Below are positions 1 through 11,606 of a stretch of DNA of 64,000 nucleotides, in pieces (the stretch's first letter is position 1; each line of letters begins with the position of its first letter). Source of the stretch: Gnetum montanum (lineage: Eukaryota > Streptophyta > Gnetopsida > Gnetales > Gnetaceae). A program made the translations under genes and the position numbers. The stretch is from assembly GCA_015680685.1 (NCBI GenBank), contig MNCI01006657.1, forward strand, positions 195,866 to 259,865. The letters run 5' to 3'. Under the pieces are notes generated by a model. That model worked only from the letters and a program-made list of their open reading frames with translations, was not told the DNA's origin and did no database searches.

Positions 1-2140
1 GCTTCTTGGGAGGATTGGCGTGGAAGACTTGTGGCCGTTTTTGGGTGCGTTCAATTTGCAGGGAATCAAGAAACAGGCGGCCAAGGTCAGGGCGATTTTG
101 GATGAGATTTTTGATAAGTTGATACAGGAGCACCGGGATAATTTGATTGACTTGGAGGAGTCTGAGGATAAGAGTCAGCAGATGGACCTGGTAGATGTGC
201 TGCTGCGTATGGCACGTTTGGATCCTGTGAATTATACCATGGACAATATCAGATCAATTATGCTGGTAATAAATGGAATAATTGTTTCTGTAATTTTTAT
301 CTTAGTTTTTCTGTAGACAGAATTTATCTTTGAATTACGTCTTTGTCTCATTCCCCGTAAGAATCTGAGTTTTATGTTCATCGAAATTCTGATTTTTTTC
401 ATGATTAACGTGTATACCAGATTAACGTGTATACCAGAATACCAGAGTTAAAACATGTGTTTCATAGCCTCGGAAATTAGAGGCAGAGGTTGCTCCTTCA
501 GATTTTTAGCAATTTCAAATTTTCACTATTACCGTTTTAGCTTTTAGTATTTTTTTTACTTGTGCACAAGGTTTCTGTATCAAATTATGAAATTATGTTT
601 TTTTATGTTGTTTATGCTAGTTATATCATATGCATTATCACACCTGTGGTAATTCTACTTAACATTATATGTTAAGGTGTTCTAATACTAATTTGTTTTA
701 GGTTCCACACCCTAAGCTTCTTTACATAAATATTTTTTGTTTAATGTTATCACTGCCGTAGTTCCAATGTTATCAGACCAGTGGTAGTTCCACTTAAATT
801 TATATATTAAGGTGTATCAATATTAAAATATTTTTAGGTTTGATACCCTAAGCTTCCCTCCATATATATCTTTTGTTTAATATTAATTAGATATTTGATT
901 AGAACATATGCTTTGTAAGAAGAATTTCAAGGTTAAGTAGATAGATGGCTTAACAACAAGAGTGAATTTTAAGTCTATCCCAAAGTATCCCACTGTTAAA
1001 CATGCCTATAAACAACTATATTCCTGTAAAATATTATGTTAGCTAATTTTTTAATTCTTTTCAAATATTATGTTAGGTCTTAATCACCAAAGCATGGGTT
1101 TTTTATTCATTAAGAGCTGTGAACCTAATGCTATAACCTTTTAAATGTAAATATTTACTTTAAAGAATATATGCATTAGCAGAACTTTATCCTGTCTTAT
1201 TTCACGAATCCTCAAAAATCAAGAACATGACGTAAGTATGATGCAAGGTAAGCCGGAAAAGATTTTCCGGCTGCACACCACTCATTTCATACGTAATCTA
1301 TAAAATTTTAAATCTCTAATAGCTATGTTTTTATGTTCATAGTCTTACACGCTATAATCCATACATCCTGTACATGACAACGATTTGAGAAACACAGAAC
1401 GAAATCAAAAACCGACAACGATTTGAGAAACACAGAACGAAATCAAAAACCGAATTTATCGAGCGGCACAGTAGTCCATGCTTACCTGTTATAAAATTTT
1501 TCAGGACATTTACGCTGGAGGTGCGGGTACAACTTCAACCACACTGGAATGGGCAATGAGCGAACTGCTCCGAAATCCTTCAACCATGATCACACTCAAG
1601 AACGAAATCGAAGCAGCGGTAGCCGCTCGTGGAGGAAAATTAGACGAGCCGTGTACAGAAAACATGAAATATCTGCACTGTGTCATCAAAGAAACTCTGC
1701 GGCTTCACCCGGCTATAGCTCTGGGAATTCCTCACCAATCCACAGAAGAAGCAACCGTGGACGGATTCAAAATTCCCAAAAGCTGCAGACTCATTTTCAA
1801 CATCTGGGCCATAGGCAGGGACCCATCTGTGTGGAAAAACGCAGAGCAGTTCAAACCAGAAAGATTCATGAAGGATGACATTGTTGACATAAGTGGGTTG
1901 ACTGACATGAAGATGATTCCGTTCAGCGCAGGAAGAAGAATGTGCCCCGGAATTTCCATGGCTCTATCATTGTTGAAGATGTGCATTGCTGCTCTGGTTT
2001 TCTCTTTTGATTGGTCTCTTCAAGACAATGCAGATCCCTTGCAATTGGATATGGCAGAGTGCCATGGCATAACTCGGACGCGCAAGAATCATCTGCTGCT
2101 TCTTCCACACCTCAAAAATCAATTCCATGTATCTGCGTAG
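1..2140 (+). CDS. Cytochrome P450, CYP71 clan (A-type), 3' part; exons 1-265 and 1505-2140
   Basis: Haem-thiolate monooxygenase, expected on the ER membrane and reduced by cytochrome P450 reductase; substrate unknown. Exon 1 enters from outside the window in the frame starting at base 2 and ends at 265 (CTG, then GTAATA donor). Exon 2 starts at 1505 after TTTTTCAG, phase 0, directly before the I-helix, the usual intron place in A-type P450s. Visible landmarks: I-helix AGGAGTT (1514-1534), ExxR in KETLRLHP (Glu 1691, Arg 1700), PERF-type FKPERF (about 1851-1868), haem loop FSAGRRMCPG with the Cys codon at 1943, stop TAG 2138-2140. Exon 2 is 211 codons with no break, so the gene looks functional. 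Odd point: the I-helix acid next to the conserved Thr is Gly. The N-terminal anchor and proline hinge lie outside the window. Family within the clan not assigned. Confidence 0.87.
404..437 (+). repeat. 17-bp perfect tandem duplication in P450 intron
   Basis: The unit ATTAACGTGTATACCAG occurs at 404-420 and again at 421-437, directly abutting and identical. It may be replication slippage or an assembly duplication. Confidence 0.9.
627..885 (+). repeat. Diverged ~130-bp direct repeat in P450 intron
   Basis: Two copies, about 627-757 and 760-885, share the order GTGGTAATTC/GTGGTAGTTC, then a TTAAGGTGT block, then TTTTAGGTT, then ACCCTAAGCTTC, then TTTTGTTTAAT. They differ at many positions, so this is an old local duplication. 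Confidence 0.75.
1376..1453 (+). repeat. 38-bp perfect tandem duplication near the intron 3' end
   Basis: Copy 1 is 1376-1413 and copy 2 is 1414-1451, identical, each starting GACAACGATTTGAG. It lies about 50 bp before the acceptor of exon 2. A perfect repeat this long is either recent or an assembly artefact. Confidence 0.9.
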
Positions 2141-2234
2141 CAGATTAAAAGTATAGAGGGCTGTGAATACTAATGTATGTGTCAGCTTTCAAATCTTCCT
2201 TAACATAACATACATACATACTGTACCTGGTTGG

Positions 2235-2240
2235 AATAAA
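2235..2240 (+). promoter_or_regulatory. Candidate polyadenylation signal of the P450 gene
   Basis: AATAAA lies 95 bp after the stop codon in an AT-rich 3' region, a plausible spacing for a plant near-upstream element. The motif is common by chance in such DNA. Confidence 0.4.
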
Positions 2241-4231
2241 TATGGTAGTGTCCTTATTTAATTATTTCTTTTGTGAACCTGGATCCACTTTGCTTTCTCT
2301 TCCCATTAAGCATACGTGGAATTGCTTTTCTAGTGCACTTACATAGCTTAAACCAAAAGAAATTCTGCAATTTCTGCATTAAAGTTGTACACAGAAGATA
2401 GTTTGCTATTTGTATTGGAATTTAGATAGCTAATTTTAGGGTAAATTTAATTGCATAAGAAATGAAGACCTCATGTCACCAATCAAGGCCTTCTCTGTAA
2501 TGATGGTCCCTCTTTCTGAGCTACCAGATAAGGCCTGATGTCAAATGTATAAAGTGTTTACTCTTGTTGTCGTGAACACCAGTTTTGTCTTGTTCTNTGA
2601 ATCTAGATTAATAAAATCTTTCCTTAACTTCTCAAAAGTTGCAATAGTTTGTAATGCTTACCCTTTCTTTGATGATGATATTGTGCCTTTATTTTATCCA
2701 CGTTTTATTTGGAATAAGGTATACTACAAAGATGCTATAGCAGAGATACTAGGTTTTGTTTACCATCTTTATCACCATGTGTTTGTGGGTGGTAAGCATT
2801 ACTAAATTTTAATTTATAATCAAATTGCTACTATAACTCTTACTAAAATGTGCTCATATATTTGTTGTTATTATCACTTTCTATGCTCTAGGATATTCTA
2901 TTTAATTTCATAATCTCTTTTTAAAAAGTTCCTACCACCTTTTGAAAGTAATCTTTTTCATAATACTTGTATGCGTGTGTCTTTAATTCCTCCTCAAGGA
3001 TGAGCAACCAATCTACATGACAACATTTCATTACCATAGTGAAGAGTGGCCATGAGATGCAATTCTTTCTATCCTTCACACAAAAACAAAAACTAATAAT
3101 TTCTACCAAGCTAAAGAATGACATTTTTAATTGAGAGATGAAAGTATTTGACTGATTGATGCCTTGGAAATATGACTTCCTTTAGAGAAAAGTTGGTGTT
3201 CAGTATCTAAAAGTAAAGGCATGACAACCTATTTTTAATGTAGTCCAACTACCAAGTCTTTCTTAACTAGATAAATCAACCATCATTGTAAGTCCTAATG
3301 AAAATTTCAACTAATGGTTGGTTGTTTAACATCACAAACTCTATAAATTGGATCAAACTAGATTTTTCCAACTTCATAGAGAAACCATTGTTCATCAATT
3401 ATGTTGTTAGATTCAAATCATAACCATGATATTGCATATTGACTCATGGCACAAAGTATATGATATACTCTTCCTTAGTAGCACATCATTTGTGACTTAT
3501 TTACCATAGCTTCATAGTAAAGAGATATTGTAGAGTAGATTTTGATTTTATTTGGATTTTTCCTCAAGGACAATGCCTCACTGTGAAGGATCCACTGTAG
3601 AGTTTTGTCTACAATGTTGATGGTGGTGATGATGACGATGATTCTGGAAACTTATGCTCTAAAGACTCTAGAGTAGATGATTTATAATTGTGCTTCCTTT
3701 TTAAGCCATCCCATAATTATCTATAAGTTTTACCACCATGAGGCTTTTTTATGAAGAATTTTCATGAAAACTCTAAGAACTAGGATTTCAACAAAACTTT
3801 TAAATGTTGAAAAATAAAGAATCGTGATTAATTCAAATCATCTTAGTTGATAATAATTAACTGACATCAATAACTTTATTAATTAAATTAAATAAGGAAA
3901 GAACATTTGTATTAATTCACAAAAGGCATGATTAATCTAAAAATTTATTTACATAATTTACACAAAAGTACAAAATTTACCGAAAGAATAATGGTCTTAC
4001 GTCTTCCCTTCAGCCTGCTAAATACAAAAAAATATTATGCAGAACAAGAATAAGCCAAAGTTGCTAAGATTTTTTCACTAGAAGCTCTACTAAATTCTCT
4101 TGTCATTTTACAAATGGTGAGTTTGAAATTTGAATAGATGTTATATATGTATGTAATCTTTTATTATATTTACCTTTCATACCATCATGTATGGTTCATA
4201 GTTATTATGATTACAAGTAACATAAACCCAC
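2241..4231. other. AT-rich intergenic DNA, no recognisable gene
   Basis: Open frames here are short. The longest is 2545-2805 (+), 86 codons with an N at 2597; it resembles no family I know. No LTR, tRNA, rRNA or array is visible. One phrase at 3602-3650 is rich in GATGATG triplets. Confidence 0.5.
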
Positions 4232-4627
4232 TTTGATACCATGTTAAGTTTTATGATCTAGAAGACCACAAGGTCTAAGGAGGTAAATAATAGATTATGT
4301 TAACATAAGTTAATAATATGATGATGAAGTTGAAATCAAGTAATTTCATACAAAATCAAGAGAATATAATAGGTTCCTTTTCCTTTTCTTTTTTCTTATT
4401 TATTAAACTTTGGGCTTGTATATTGGTTTTGCCACATGTTTATCAATATGTGTTAGTGAGGGATTTAGTAATAGATCTCCAATACCCTAGATTACTAATT
4501 AGTTATATGTCTAGGAGAAAAATTCTTTGTTCCAATTTGAGGAGATTGTCCAATGTATAATGTTTTCAAAAATCTATCTAATTACAATGGTGTGAATAGA
4601 AAAGATTTCTTGATTTTTTTTATTGAA
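4232..4627 (-). mobile_element. Possible Ty1/copia-type LTR with PBS-like flank
   Basis: Read on the minus strand, TTAACA is followed by TGGTATCAAAG (4232-4241 on the plus strand). This matches the initiator-Met tRNA primer site (TGGTATCAGAGC) that follows many plant copia LTRs, so the LTR would start at 4242 with TGTTAAG. At the far side (4628-4640) TAGTATCAAAGG also resembles that primer site, but in the opposite direction. No copia coding sequence is visible on either side and no partner LTR was found. Confidence 0.35.
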
Positions 4628-4708
4628 TAGTATCAAAGGTTTAACATGTCCATTGCCCTTAACAAATATTATACTAAACTTAGATGAACAGAAACACCCA
4701 TTGAACCA

Positions 4709-5660
4709 TTGCTACTGCCGCAAAAAGTTAATGATTTGCAAGTCATCAGAGAAATCTCTACGCAAGTTCTTAAGGTAGAACCATCCATTAATTGGAAATT
4801 TTATGATCTTGAGTTCAGCAAAACCAATTTGAAATTTGACCTAGTTATGGAATGGAGTGACTTCTATAGAAATATTAGGAATCCAAAATTTCCTAGAGGC
4901 TTAAAATGTCCTTAGAAGTTGAAGGAAGGCTTAGCTAAGAAGCCATTTACACCTATTTGTTGGTGTATGAGAGAAATGAAAACAAAGTATAGTTCCAACA
5001 ATTACATAGGCAGATTTTAGATTTGGANATAGTGGTTTAAGATTTTGATGGACCTAACCACTATAATGGCTACTAATCCTATAAGTTTATATCAAAAACT
5101 ATTCTATAACTTAAATTCTAATTTCCTTATCTAGAGGGTGGAACTACTAATAACCATGAAGGCAACTAGCCTTGGATAAGAAGAGTGTAGTTAGAACCAT
5201 TGGCTTCACAACAAACTTCAAAAAAACCTACCCCTCGTCCAAGTTAAGAAAGTAAAGAAGAAGTGGAGCAAGTTGAATAAAGGCCTGCAAGGAGAAGAAA
5301 AATTTGAACCTCAATAACTATAGAAGAACTAGAGAAGTCAATGTTACTGGTTGAAGAGCATCATGTAACATCTTTCCTTGCAAGACTATCCTCCCTTTAA
5401 AGTATTTTTGAGAGAATTAAAAAGGCAACCATTGAAGACATGTAGGAGATGGAGACAAAAATGAAGCAAAATGAACAAAAGAACCTATAGAAGAAGAAGG
5501 AAATAGCATGCATGAAAAAATAGATTGCCACATTATCTAAAATGAACCTACACCCAGATGAAGAAAAACACAAGGCTTAGGATAGATGGATGAAGGTCTT
5601 AGAGTGAAACCTATACTTGGAGGATGAGATAGTAAGCTTAGGAGAGGAATCTCAGTCCTA
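4709..5660 (+). pseudogene. Decayed coding remnant of unknown origin
   Basis: An open frame of 68 codons (4709-4915) is followed by sequence that still reads as protein if several TAG/TGA codons are passed. The later part (about 5240-5650) is rich in Glu, Lys and Met and would form a coiled coil. Stops fall mostly where CAG or TGG would have been. It lies between the copia-like LTR and E1, so a transposon source is likely. Family not recognised. An N is at 5028. Confidence 0.3.
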
Positions 5661-5871
5661 GGAAGAGCAATTCATAATAAGTCATATGGAATTTGTATTA
5701 TTTTATGTTTCACGTGTTGTTAGCCTATTAAAAGATTTTTAAGAAGCTTAAGAAGTAGAAAGGAGTGTCCAAATGCATGTTAAGTTTGAAATAAGTAACA
5801 TGGAAATGGTATGATCATCTCTAGTCAATTTTGTCATTCCAATTACCTTCATACCTAATGGAATATGTGAT

Positions 5872-6708
5872 TGATGAGTGGCAAGTTACCCCTACACTCA
5901 ACCATACGAATATGAGCATTCTCACACGCGATCCGGTCGAACTCCGCAGATGGACTAGTTGTGGCACCTAGATAGTTATCCTTAGGTCGCAGTTCGTTGT
6001 CTTCCCACTTGGACTAGTTTTATATTTTTCATGTATGGTTTAGTCTAGAGTGAGGTGTATGATGTGGTTCCTAATCTAACGCTACTCCTAAAGGCAAATG
6101 GAAAGTGATATTAAATTAACTAATCTAGGAGAGAGAGGGTAAGAGAATCTAATCTAGCCTAAGTGCGATGAGCATCTATTCCTTGATCATCCGTACACAT
6201 CTTGGAATTTTTGCACGACTACCACTAGGATTACCAAGCGTAGATCCCGAGTATGCCTCTGGGCTACCAAGTAGTCACACTTAAATGCTCGTAATCAAGT
6301 CGTACTCATTCTGCTTTCTAGGAGATAAGGGTGAGAGAGACTAATTAGGAAAGCAGTAAATAACAATTAAATAAATAAATAAATAACAAAGTGAATGTTG
6401 CAATGATGAAGTAATCTTGATCTTTATTTCCGATCATGTGGGTGTCCAAGTACATCACACTCGAATAAAGGATGTCGTACAATTACATTCACCACATTGC
6501 AGGCAAACACTGGAAATAATCTATCTTTAGAGGGATCAAACTACCAGAGCTTCGCTACAATCTAACTCCTAATGTTGAACAAGGAAGAGCCACTTCTTAT
6601 TTATAGACATTGCGGTGGACTATGATATCACGTACGTGATATCGCAAGGGAAGACATGATATCGCGGGGGATATGATATTGCAGCCCATGTGATATCGCA
6701 TCCCATCA
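5872..6708 (-). repeat. E1 3' LTR
   Basis: 837 bp, in element orientation starting TGATGGGAT and ending CTCATCA. The window-left end TGATGAGTGG with the following ACCCCTACACTCAACCATAC is the signature shared, diverged, by most LTRs here. It contains a TATA box and palindrome set (separate entry). Confidence 0.9.
6599..6708 (-). promoter_or_regulatory. E1 LTR promoter: TATA box plus five TGATATCGC-type motifs
   Basis: On the minus strand CTATAAATAA (about 6598-6606) is a good TATA box. Upstream of it in element orientation (6619-6708) five copies of a (C/T)(A/G)TGATATCGC-like dyad lie within 90 bp, two of them back to back around ACGTACGT. The other LTR has the same set (14216-14304, TATA 14194-14202). 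The promoter role is inferred from position. Confidence 0.65.
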
Positions 6709-6722
6709 TACCCCCGCGACTA
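6709..6722 (-). other. E1 polypurine tract
   Basis: In element orientation TTTAGTCGCGGGGGTA ends directly at the 3' LTR start (TGATGG). This is the normal place of the plus-strand primer. Equivalent tracts adjoin the 3' LTRs of E2, E3, E4 and E5. Confidence 0.8.
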
Positions 6723-6862
6723 AATAAAAACTCATCCTCGAGTTATAGTGATTACACAGTGGATAGGTATGGGATTATTAGATGGGAAAAACAAATTAAA
6801 TGATTTTGCAGTGTGGGAAGAAAACACAACACACAAATACTACAACTACAAAAAATTGGAAC

Positions 6863-9579
6863 TCATGTAGTTCCTGGTGGCGGTGGCTCCTCCATGGGTG
6901 CTTTCCCTTTGTCATGTGCTCTAGGCTTTGAAGCTTGATGGCGTTGAAGTATGGCCTGGAGCTTCTCCTCTTTGGTCTGAGGGTCTTGTGCCATCCATGC
7001 TAGTGTTCCAATTTTTGATGGAGTCAGCACTTTCCACGAACAGGGTAGCTGTAGGAACATCTAGTTGGCTTTGACATACCACGCCGCGAACACCCGTCGT
7101 TCCTCCTCATAGGCTCTGGCTTTGTTCTTATATTCGTGAAGGTCTGTGAGTCATTGAGCCAAGTCAGTTGCAACGTCTTTCTTTCCTTGGTAGCTTGCTT
7201 TTACCACCTCAATTTCAGAATTTGTGACATCCATTTTCTCAACCAGCTTCTTGCGCTCTACAAATTCTACTTCATATTTGATGTGGGTGGAAGCTACCTG
7301 CTACTTAAGCTCTGATCTCGAACACCCTGTTGTCAACATGGCAAGGTTAGCATATCTAAGGTTTGCTAGATCCATGTACTCTATCAAGTCCTGAATCTCC
7401 AGGTCCTGATTTTTAACTTCCGCTTGGTGGGCGAAGGCATAGGTGTCCAATCTGGCCCCCGAGTCAATGTGTTGAGCACTGATAGTGTTGATTTGGGCCT
7501 TGGCCATATGGATCTCCTTCTCTAGGATTTTTTTGTACATCCCCACCTGATCACGGAAGTGCTCCTTCAACTTCTCATGTCATTTAGCCTCATTCTACCA
7601 CGTGCTTATCTCAATTGCTGACTTTTGGCGAATAGCGCACACCTCCTCCATTGAGAGGGTTCGGTTTTCTTTGGCTAAACGACTTACATCTTGGTTGACC
7701 TAGATGAATTGGTCTTGTAATTGATAAAAGTGTTCATCGAGAACATTCTTTTGCTTCTCTACAGTGGTCAATAGAAGATTGTCTACAACCAGCTGCTTAT
7801 TCTCTTCTTCTAAGGCCTTGAGTGCCTTAAGATGCACATGGGTTTGCGCCTATGATGCGAAGGCATCCCAAACAGCCATCTCCTTTTCTTTTTCCACCTT
7901 CTTATTCTCTACTATTAATTTTTTTAGGTGCTCTATTCTAAAATTTTCTAGCTGGTCTATGGGAACAAATTGTAGAGGATCCTGTTGGGCTGCTTGTAAG
8001 GCCACGAGCTGCTCTTGTAGTTTCTGCACTTTAGCTTCAGCATGCTCAGCCCTTACTTCGAATATGACCAACTTCCACTTTGTTGAAATGAGGTCTAATT
8101 GAATTGCTATGACATCCTAAGGAATGTCAACAGGGACGTCATTACTTGCCCTGTTTAAAGCAATCTGTCAAGTACATCCTCATGTTCCGCAGGAGTCATT
8201 AAGGTTCCAGCTAGAGTTTGAGCATCCTGTGCTTCTGAGAGATCTACTAGTGGCACAACAGGTACGTTGAATGATTCTTTGATGTGGTCTACGATCACAT
8301 CTAAAGCTCCCGTGGCATTCTGGTGTTGCATGACCACCACAATGGCCCCTTCACCAGTCTCTACCTGTACTTGGAAAGATGTTGCGTTTCTTGAGATCTG
8401 TTGTGACCATCTACTTTCCCCTCCTCCTGTTTGGATGGATTTTTCTTACCTTGTGCGATCCAATGAAATAGTAGGCTACCTAGCATCATTGATGACGTGG
8501 AAGAGGTTTGCGTCATCATGACTTCCCCAACTGACTGTCTCAGCAATGGCTCTCAGATGGCTCATCGATGATCTGTAGTCTTGTAGCGGCATCTGATCCT
8601 GGCTTGTGCTTGGCCTTGCTTCCTATTGTTGGCTAAGACCTATGGCTAGAGGTTGACTGGTTCCAACCACATGTTCTTCTTGTTCTGGTCTTAGCTCCTC
8701 ACTAGTGCTCTTTCTTTGAGCTGGCGCCTTTAACAATTCAACGTATGAAGCATTTTCAGCTTTTCAAAGGACATCATTGGTGTATCCCTAAATACCAGCA
8801 TGTTGACAAAGCTTTCTGATGAGACAAGGGAAAGGCAATGCCATCTTCCCTATCTTTCATTCTTCGAACCACCTCAGGATCTCTGTCAAATATAGATGGG
8901 GTAGGTTAGCGTTAACCTTTTCCATCAACACTGCACATCCTCTAGCTGCATATGTCCCAATTTTGAAGTACATTCTCTCTTCCGTCGTCAATTATCCAAA
9001 TGCTTTGTCTCTTCCATAAGCCTTCTCTAACCAATCCTTTCACACATCACAGTTTGAATGGGTAGATAACCGAGAAACCTGGGGCCCTAAGTTCAGAAGG
9101 TTTAACACTTCCAAAATTGCCTGCACAGAGAAGTCAACTATCACACCACAAATATTAATTATGGTGCCCTGCTCCCTATTGTGCCAAAACTAGTACGTTT
9201 CTCCTAGGTACCAGGCACTACTTTCAGAGAGGATAGGCCAAAAGGGAGACCCTTTGAGGTGATCCCTAATAGCCTCAAGAGTGAACTCTACAGAGGATTT
9301 GAAGTTCAACTCCACAATCACCATAGCGAATGTGGACTTCTCATGGATAGCCTAAACACATTCCAGGGGCAATGTGAGTTGTTGTCCCAGTTCAGGCGTA
9401 GCAGCAACTCCTCCTTCTACCTGCCCAAAATGTCTATTAGGAGGTTCATCTTCATGGATGTTGAATGATTACTCCTCCTGTTCTGCTTGTTGTCTAGCAG
9501 GACCTTGTCTTCCACCTCTGCAAACTTGTTTCTTTCCACCTTGAACAGGACCCTCCTGCTATGCACGTTTCGGGGCCAT
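6863..9579 (-). pseudogene. E1 ORF2: coiled-coil protein in the env position (broken)
   Basis: About 905 codons from an ATG at 9579 (MAPKRA) to the stop at 6863. Modules: basic, Gln/Gly-rich N-terminus; a globular part with ALPFPCLIRKLC and GYTNDVL near 8750-8830; linker; a long heptad-like coiled coil (about 8071-7150); a conserved C-terminal module FLQLPCSWKVLTP (about 7060-7020) and a Pro-rich tail. Several in-frame TAG/TGA codons and one frameshift (about 8070-8155) break it. Homologues occur in E2 and E3. Same strand as gag, so part of the element. The FP-LI-LC-AG pattern recalls the 'putative plant transposon protein' domain seen near Athila-like elements, which I cannot verify. Not obviously env-like: I see no signal peptide or clear membrane segment. 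Confidence 0.7.
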
Positions 9580-9633
9580 CTGCAATCACACAGGTCAAGC
9601 GTTAGTAAGGTTGTTTTCAAAGTTAAGTTATAC
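9580..9633 (-). other. Candidate mini-intron just upstream of E1 ORF2
   Basis: Element orientation: donor AAG|GTATAAC at 9633, branch-like TACTAAC at about 9600-9606, acceptor GTGTGATTGCAG ending at 9580, then ATG. At 54 nt it is short for a plant intron. The homologous place in E5 has GTATGTAACAG, TACTAATT and TGTGATTGTAG (61 nt), and E4 keeps TGTGATTGCAG. Confidence 0.5.
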
Positions 9634-10052
9634 CTTACTGCTTGCCTTAGTTAAAGATCTTATGTTATAATATGTGATCGTGCCCGAAAGTTTGTAATAA
9701 TGGGTCCTGTGACCTAGGTGGTTTCCCTTTTAGTTTCCCGATATACCTAAGGGTTAAATGATTTTTAGGCACAATTATTCTAAGTGTTAAATTTAATTAC
9801 CCTGATAGATGTCCTTTGGGCGATGATAAATTTCAAAAAAAGTTAGGCACTTTTCAGTAAGTGTCTCTCCCCCACGACTAAATTGAACACTCCGAGTTCA
9901 AGCAAGTTCAAACGGAATAAAAATTGGAGTACCAATGAGCGAGATAGAGTGAGAAAAGCAAGGGTCACATAATCACAAGTTGTAGAGAAAAATTGCAAAA
10001 ACTCCCCCGCATGTGAATGGCAAAATGATGCTAAGTGTTGCGGCAGGGGTAC

Positions 10053-10135
10053 CTATTTATAGGTAAATGGGACATGATATTACGTACAATACATCGCGTA
10101 CGCGATATCTCGTCCCTAGTGATGTGAGATACCAA
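10053..10135 (-). promoter_or_regulatory. Candidate internal promoter of E1 ORF2
   Basis: On the minus strand CCTATAAATAGG (10052-10063) forms a TATA box. Just upstream lie CATGATATTACGTAC, a GCGTACGCGATATCTCG block and GTGATGTGAGATACC (10072-10135, plus strand). These are the same GATATC/ACGTAC dyads as in E1's own LTRs. The ORF2 ATG is about 475 bp downstream. Function is inferred. Confidence 0.6.
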
Positions 10136-10698
10136 GGAAATACCCGATTTTTTAATGATTTTCTTGAAATTAACGTGGAATATTGAGGACATTGGCAATT
10201 ATTAAGATGTTCTAGGGTAATTTCATTAATTCGAGAGACACCATTAATGATAATGATGTGAACTTTAGCAATAAAAACTTGGCGGTTAAGAAAAAGGAAA
10301 TGTAATGGTACATTGGAATGTTAAATTTAGAGGATTAATAATAGGGAATGAAAATCAATTCGAAATTAAGCTAAGGGTAAGAAATGGTGTGTGTGAGCTA
10401 TGTCATAAGTGAAAATTACAAAAGATTACACAAGTGGATCCTCCCCAAAGCAGGTTCCAACCTATAATGCCCTTGTGTAACCACACTTAAAGTGTCCATG
10501 GGCACTAGAAGGGTTAAATGTAATCCGCACTAATTCCACAAAACACACACATGTAAAAATCACTGGAATGAGATGAAAATTCTATGCTACACGGGACACG
10601 AGCTACAATTACACGAACAGTAACATGAGACGAACTATAGAAAGGGATCGTAGAGATTGGGACATGATGTAACTGACCCAGGGCACAATGAATCCTGC

Positions 10699-10931
10699 NN
10701 NNNNNNNNNNNNNNNNNNNNNNNNNNNNNNNNNNNNNNNNNNNNNNNNNNNNNNNNNNNNNNNNNNNNNNNNNNNNNNNNNNNNNNNNNNNNNNNNNNNN
10801 NNNNNNNNNNNNNNNNNNNNNNNNNNNNNNNNNNNNNNNNNNNNNNNNNNNNNNNNNNNNNNNNNNNNNNNNNNNNNNNNNNNNNNNNNNNNNNNNNNNN
10901 NNNNNNNNNNNNNNNNNNNNNNNNNNNNNNN
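10699..10931. other. Assembly gap (233 N)
   Basis: Run of N inside the E1 spacer. Apparent open frames across it are meaningless. Confidence 0.99.
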
Positions 10932-11606
10932 ACCACATTGCATGATAACACCCACAGTCATCACCAAGGAGAATTCGCAAGTCCCCTTGATGTCACACCC
11001 TAATCATTCCCTCTTGGTCCATCCTTCTTCATTCTGGGTACAATGAACACAAAATTAATTTTAAGTTTTAAAAATGTCAAGAATATCATTGTACCCTCAA
11101 ATAGAACCTCTTATTTGGAGAGTGGATGAGTGGGTGTAATGGGCTCACTATTCCAAATAATTGATCATTTGAGACATAATAACATAGAACACACTTCAAC
11201 CAATGATCCACATGAGTGTTTTATTCGTAGACGAGATTACTTACAAAAATGTAAAAAGACACAAACTCAAAAAGATAAAAAGATAAAACAAAAAGTTAAA
11301 AAATGAAAAACTAGAAAACAAAAAGTTTTAAAATTAAAGAAAATGAAAAATATTTATTAACCCTGCTTGTTATTAGAATGGGAGGTATCCCCCATAACTA
11401 ATCGGTTGAGTACGGCAAGGATTAATGAATGAAGGATGAGGATCCTTGCATGTTGGAACTAGTCCATACTTACCCCATTGGGGTTCACACACTTGATTAT
11501 AGTTATAATAAGCATAGTGGGGTACTTTATACAATGTAGTTCCTAGATAATGAGTCGACCCACTATGATGTTTACGACTGTTAGATGGTATGCAAGGATT
11601 TGGTTG

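Larger units (their letters stand above)
266..1504 (+). other. P450 intron, phase 0, 1239 bp
   Basis: GT (266) to AG (1504) intron joining the two P450 exons in frame (...IML then DIYAGG...). Reading on past the donor gives a stop at 316. The intron is AT-rich and holds three local duplications listed separately. No transposon coding sequence is visible in it. Confidence 0.87.
9634..11606 (-). other. E1 spacer between gag and ORF2 (with N gap)
   Basis: Non-coding. From the gag side in element orientation: a T-rich low-complexity run (about 11340-11230), the N gap, a block shared by all copies (TTTGGGGAGGATCCACTTG, 10432-10452), the internal promoter (10053-10135), a PPT-like TTTAGTCGTGGGGGAG (about 9878-9893) and the mini-intron. 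The order matches E2 and E3, so it is the post-integrase spacer with pol removed. Confidence 0.65.

Noticed and set aside
1549-2108. Three further open frames overlapping P450 exon 2
   Set aside because: Shadows of the P450 reading frame; none has a recognisable domain.
2545-2805. 86-codon open frame as a small gene
   Set aside because: Contains an N, AT-rich composition, no recognisable motif, no supporting context.
6863-9579. ORF2 as a captured host gene
   Set aside because: Homologues lie at the same place in E2 and E3 with element-typical flanks, so it belongs to the element family; an ancient capture remains possible but is not shown.
10514-11046. Several open frames of 85-145 codons across the N run
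   Set aside because: They exist only because N codons are not read as stops; the flanking parts show no coding signal.
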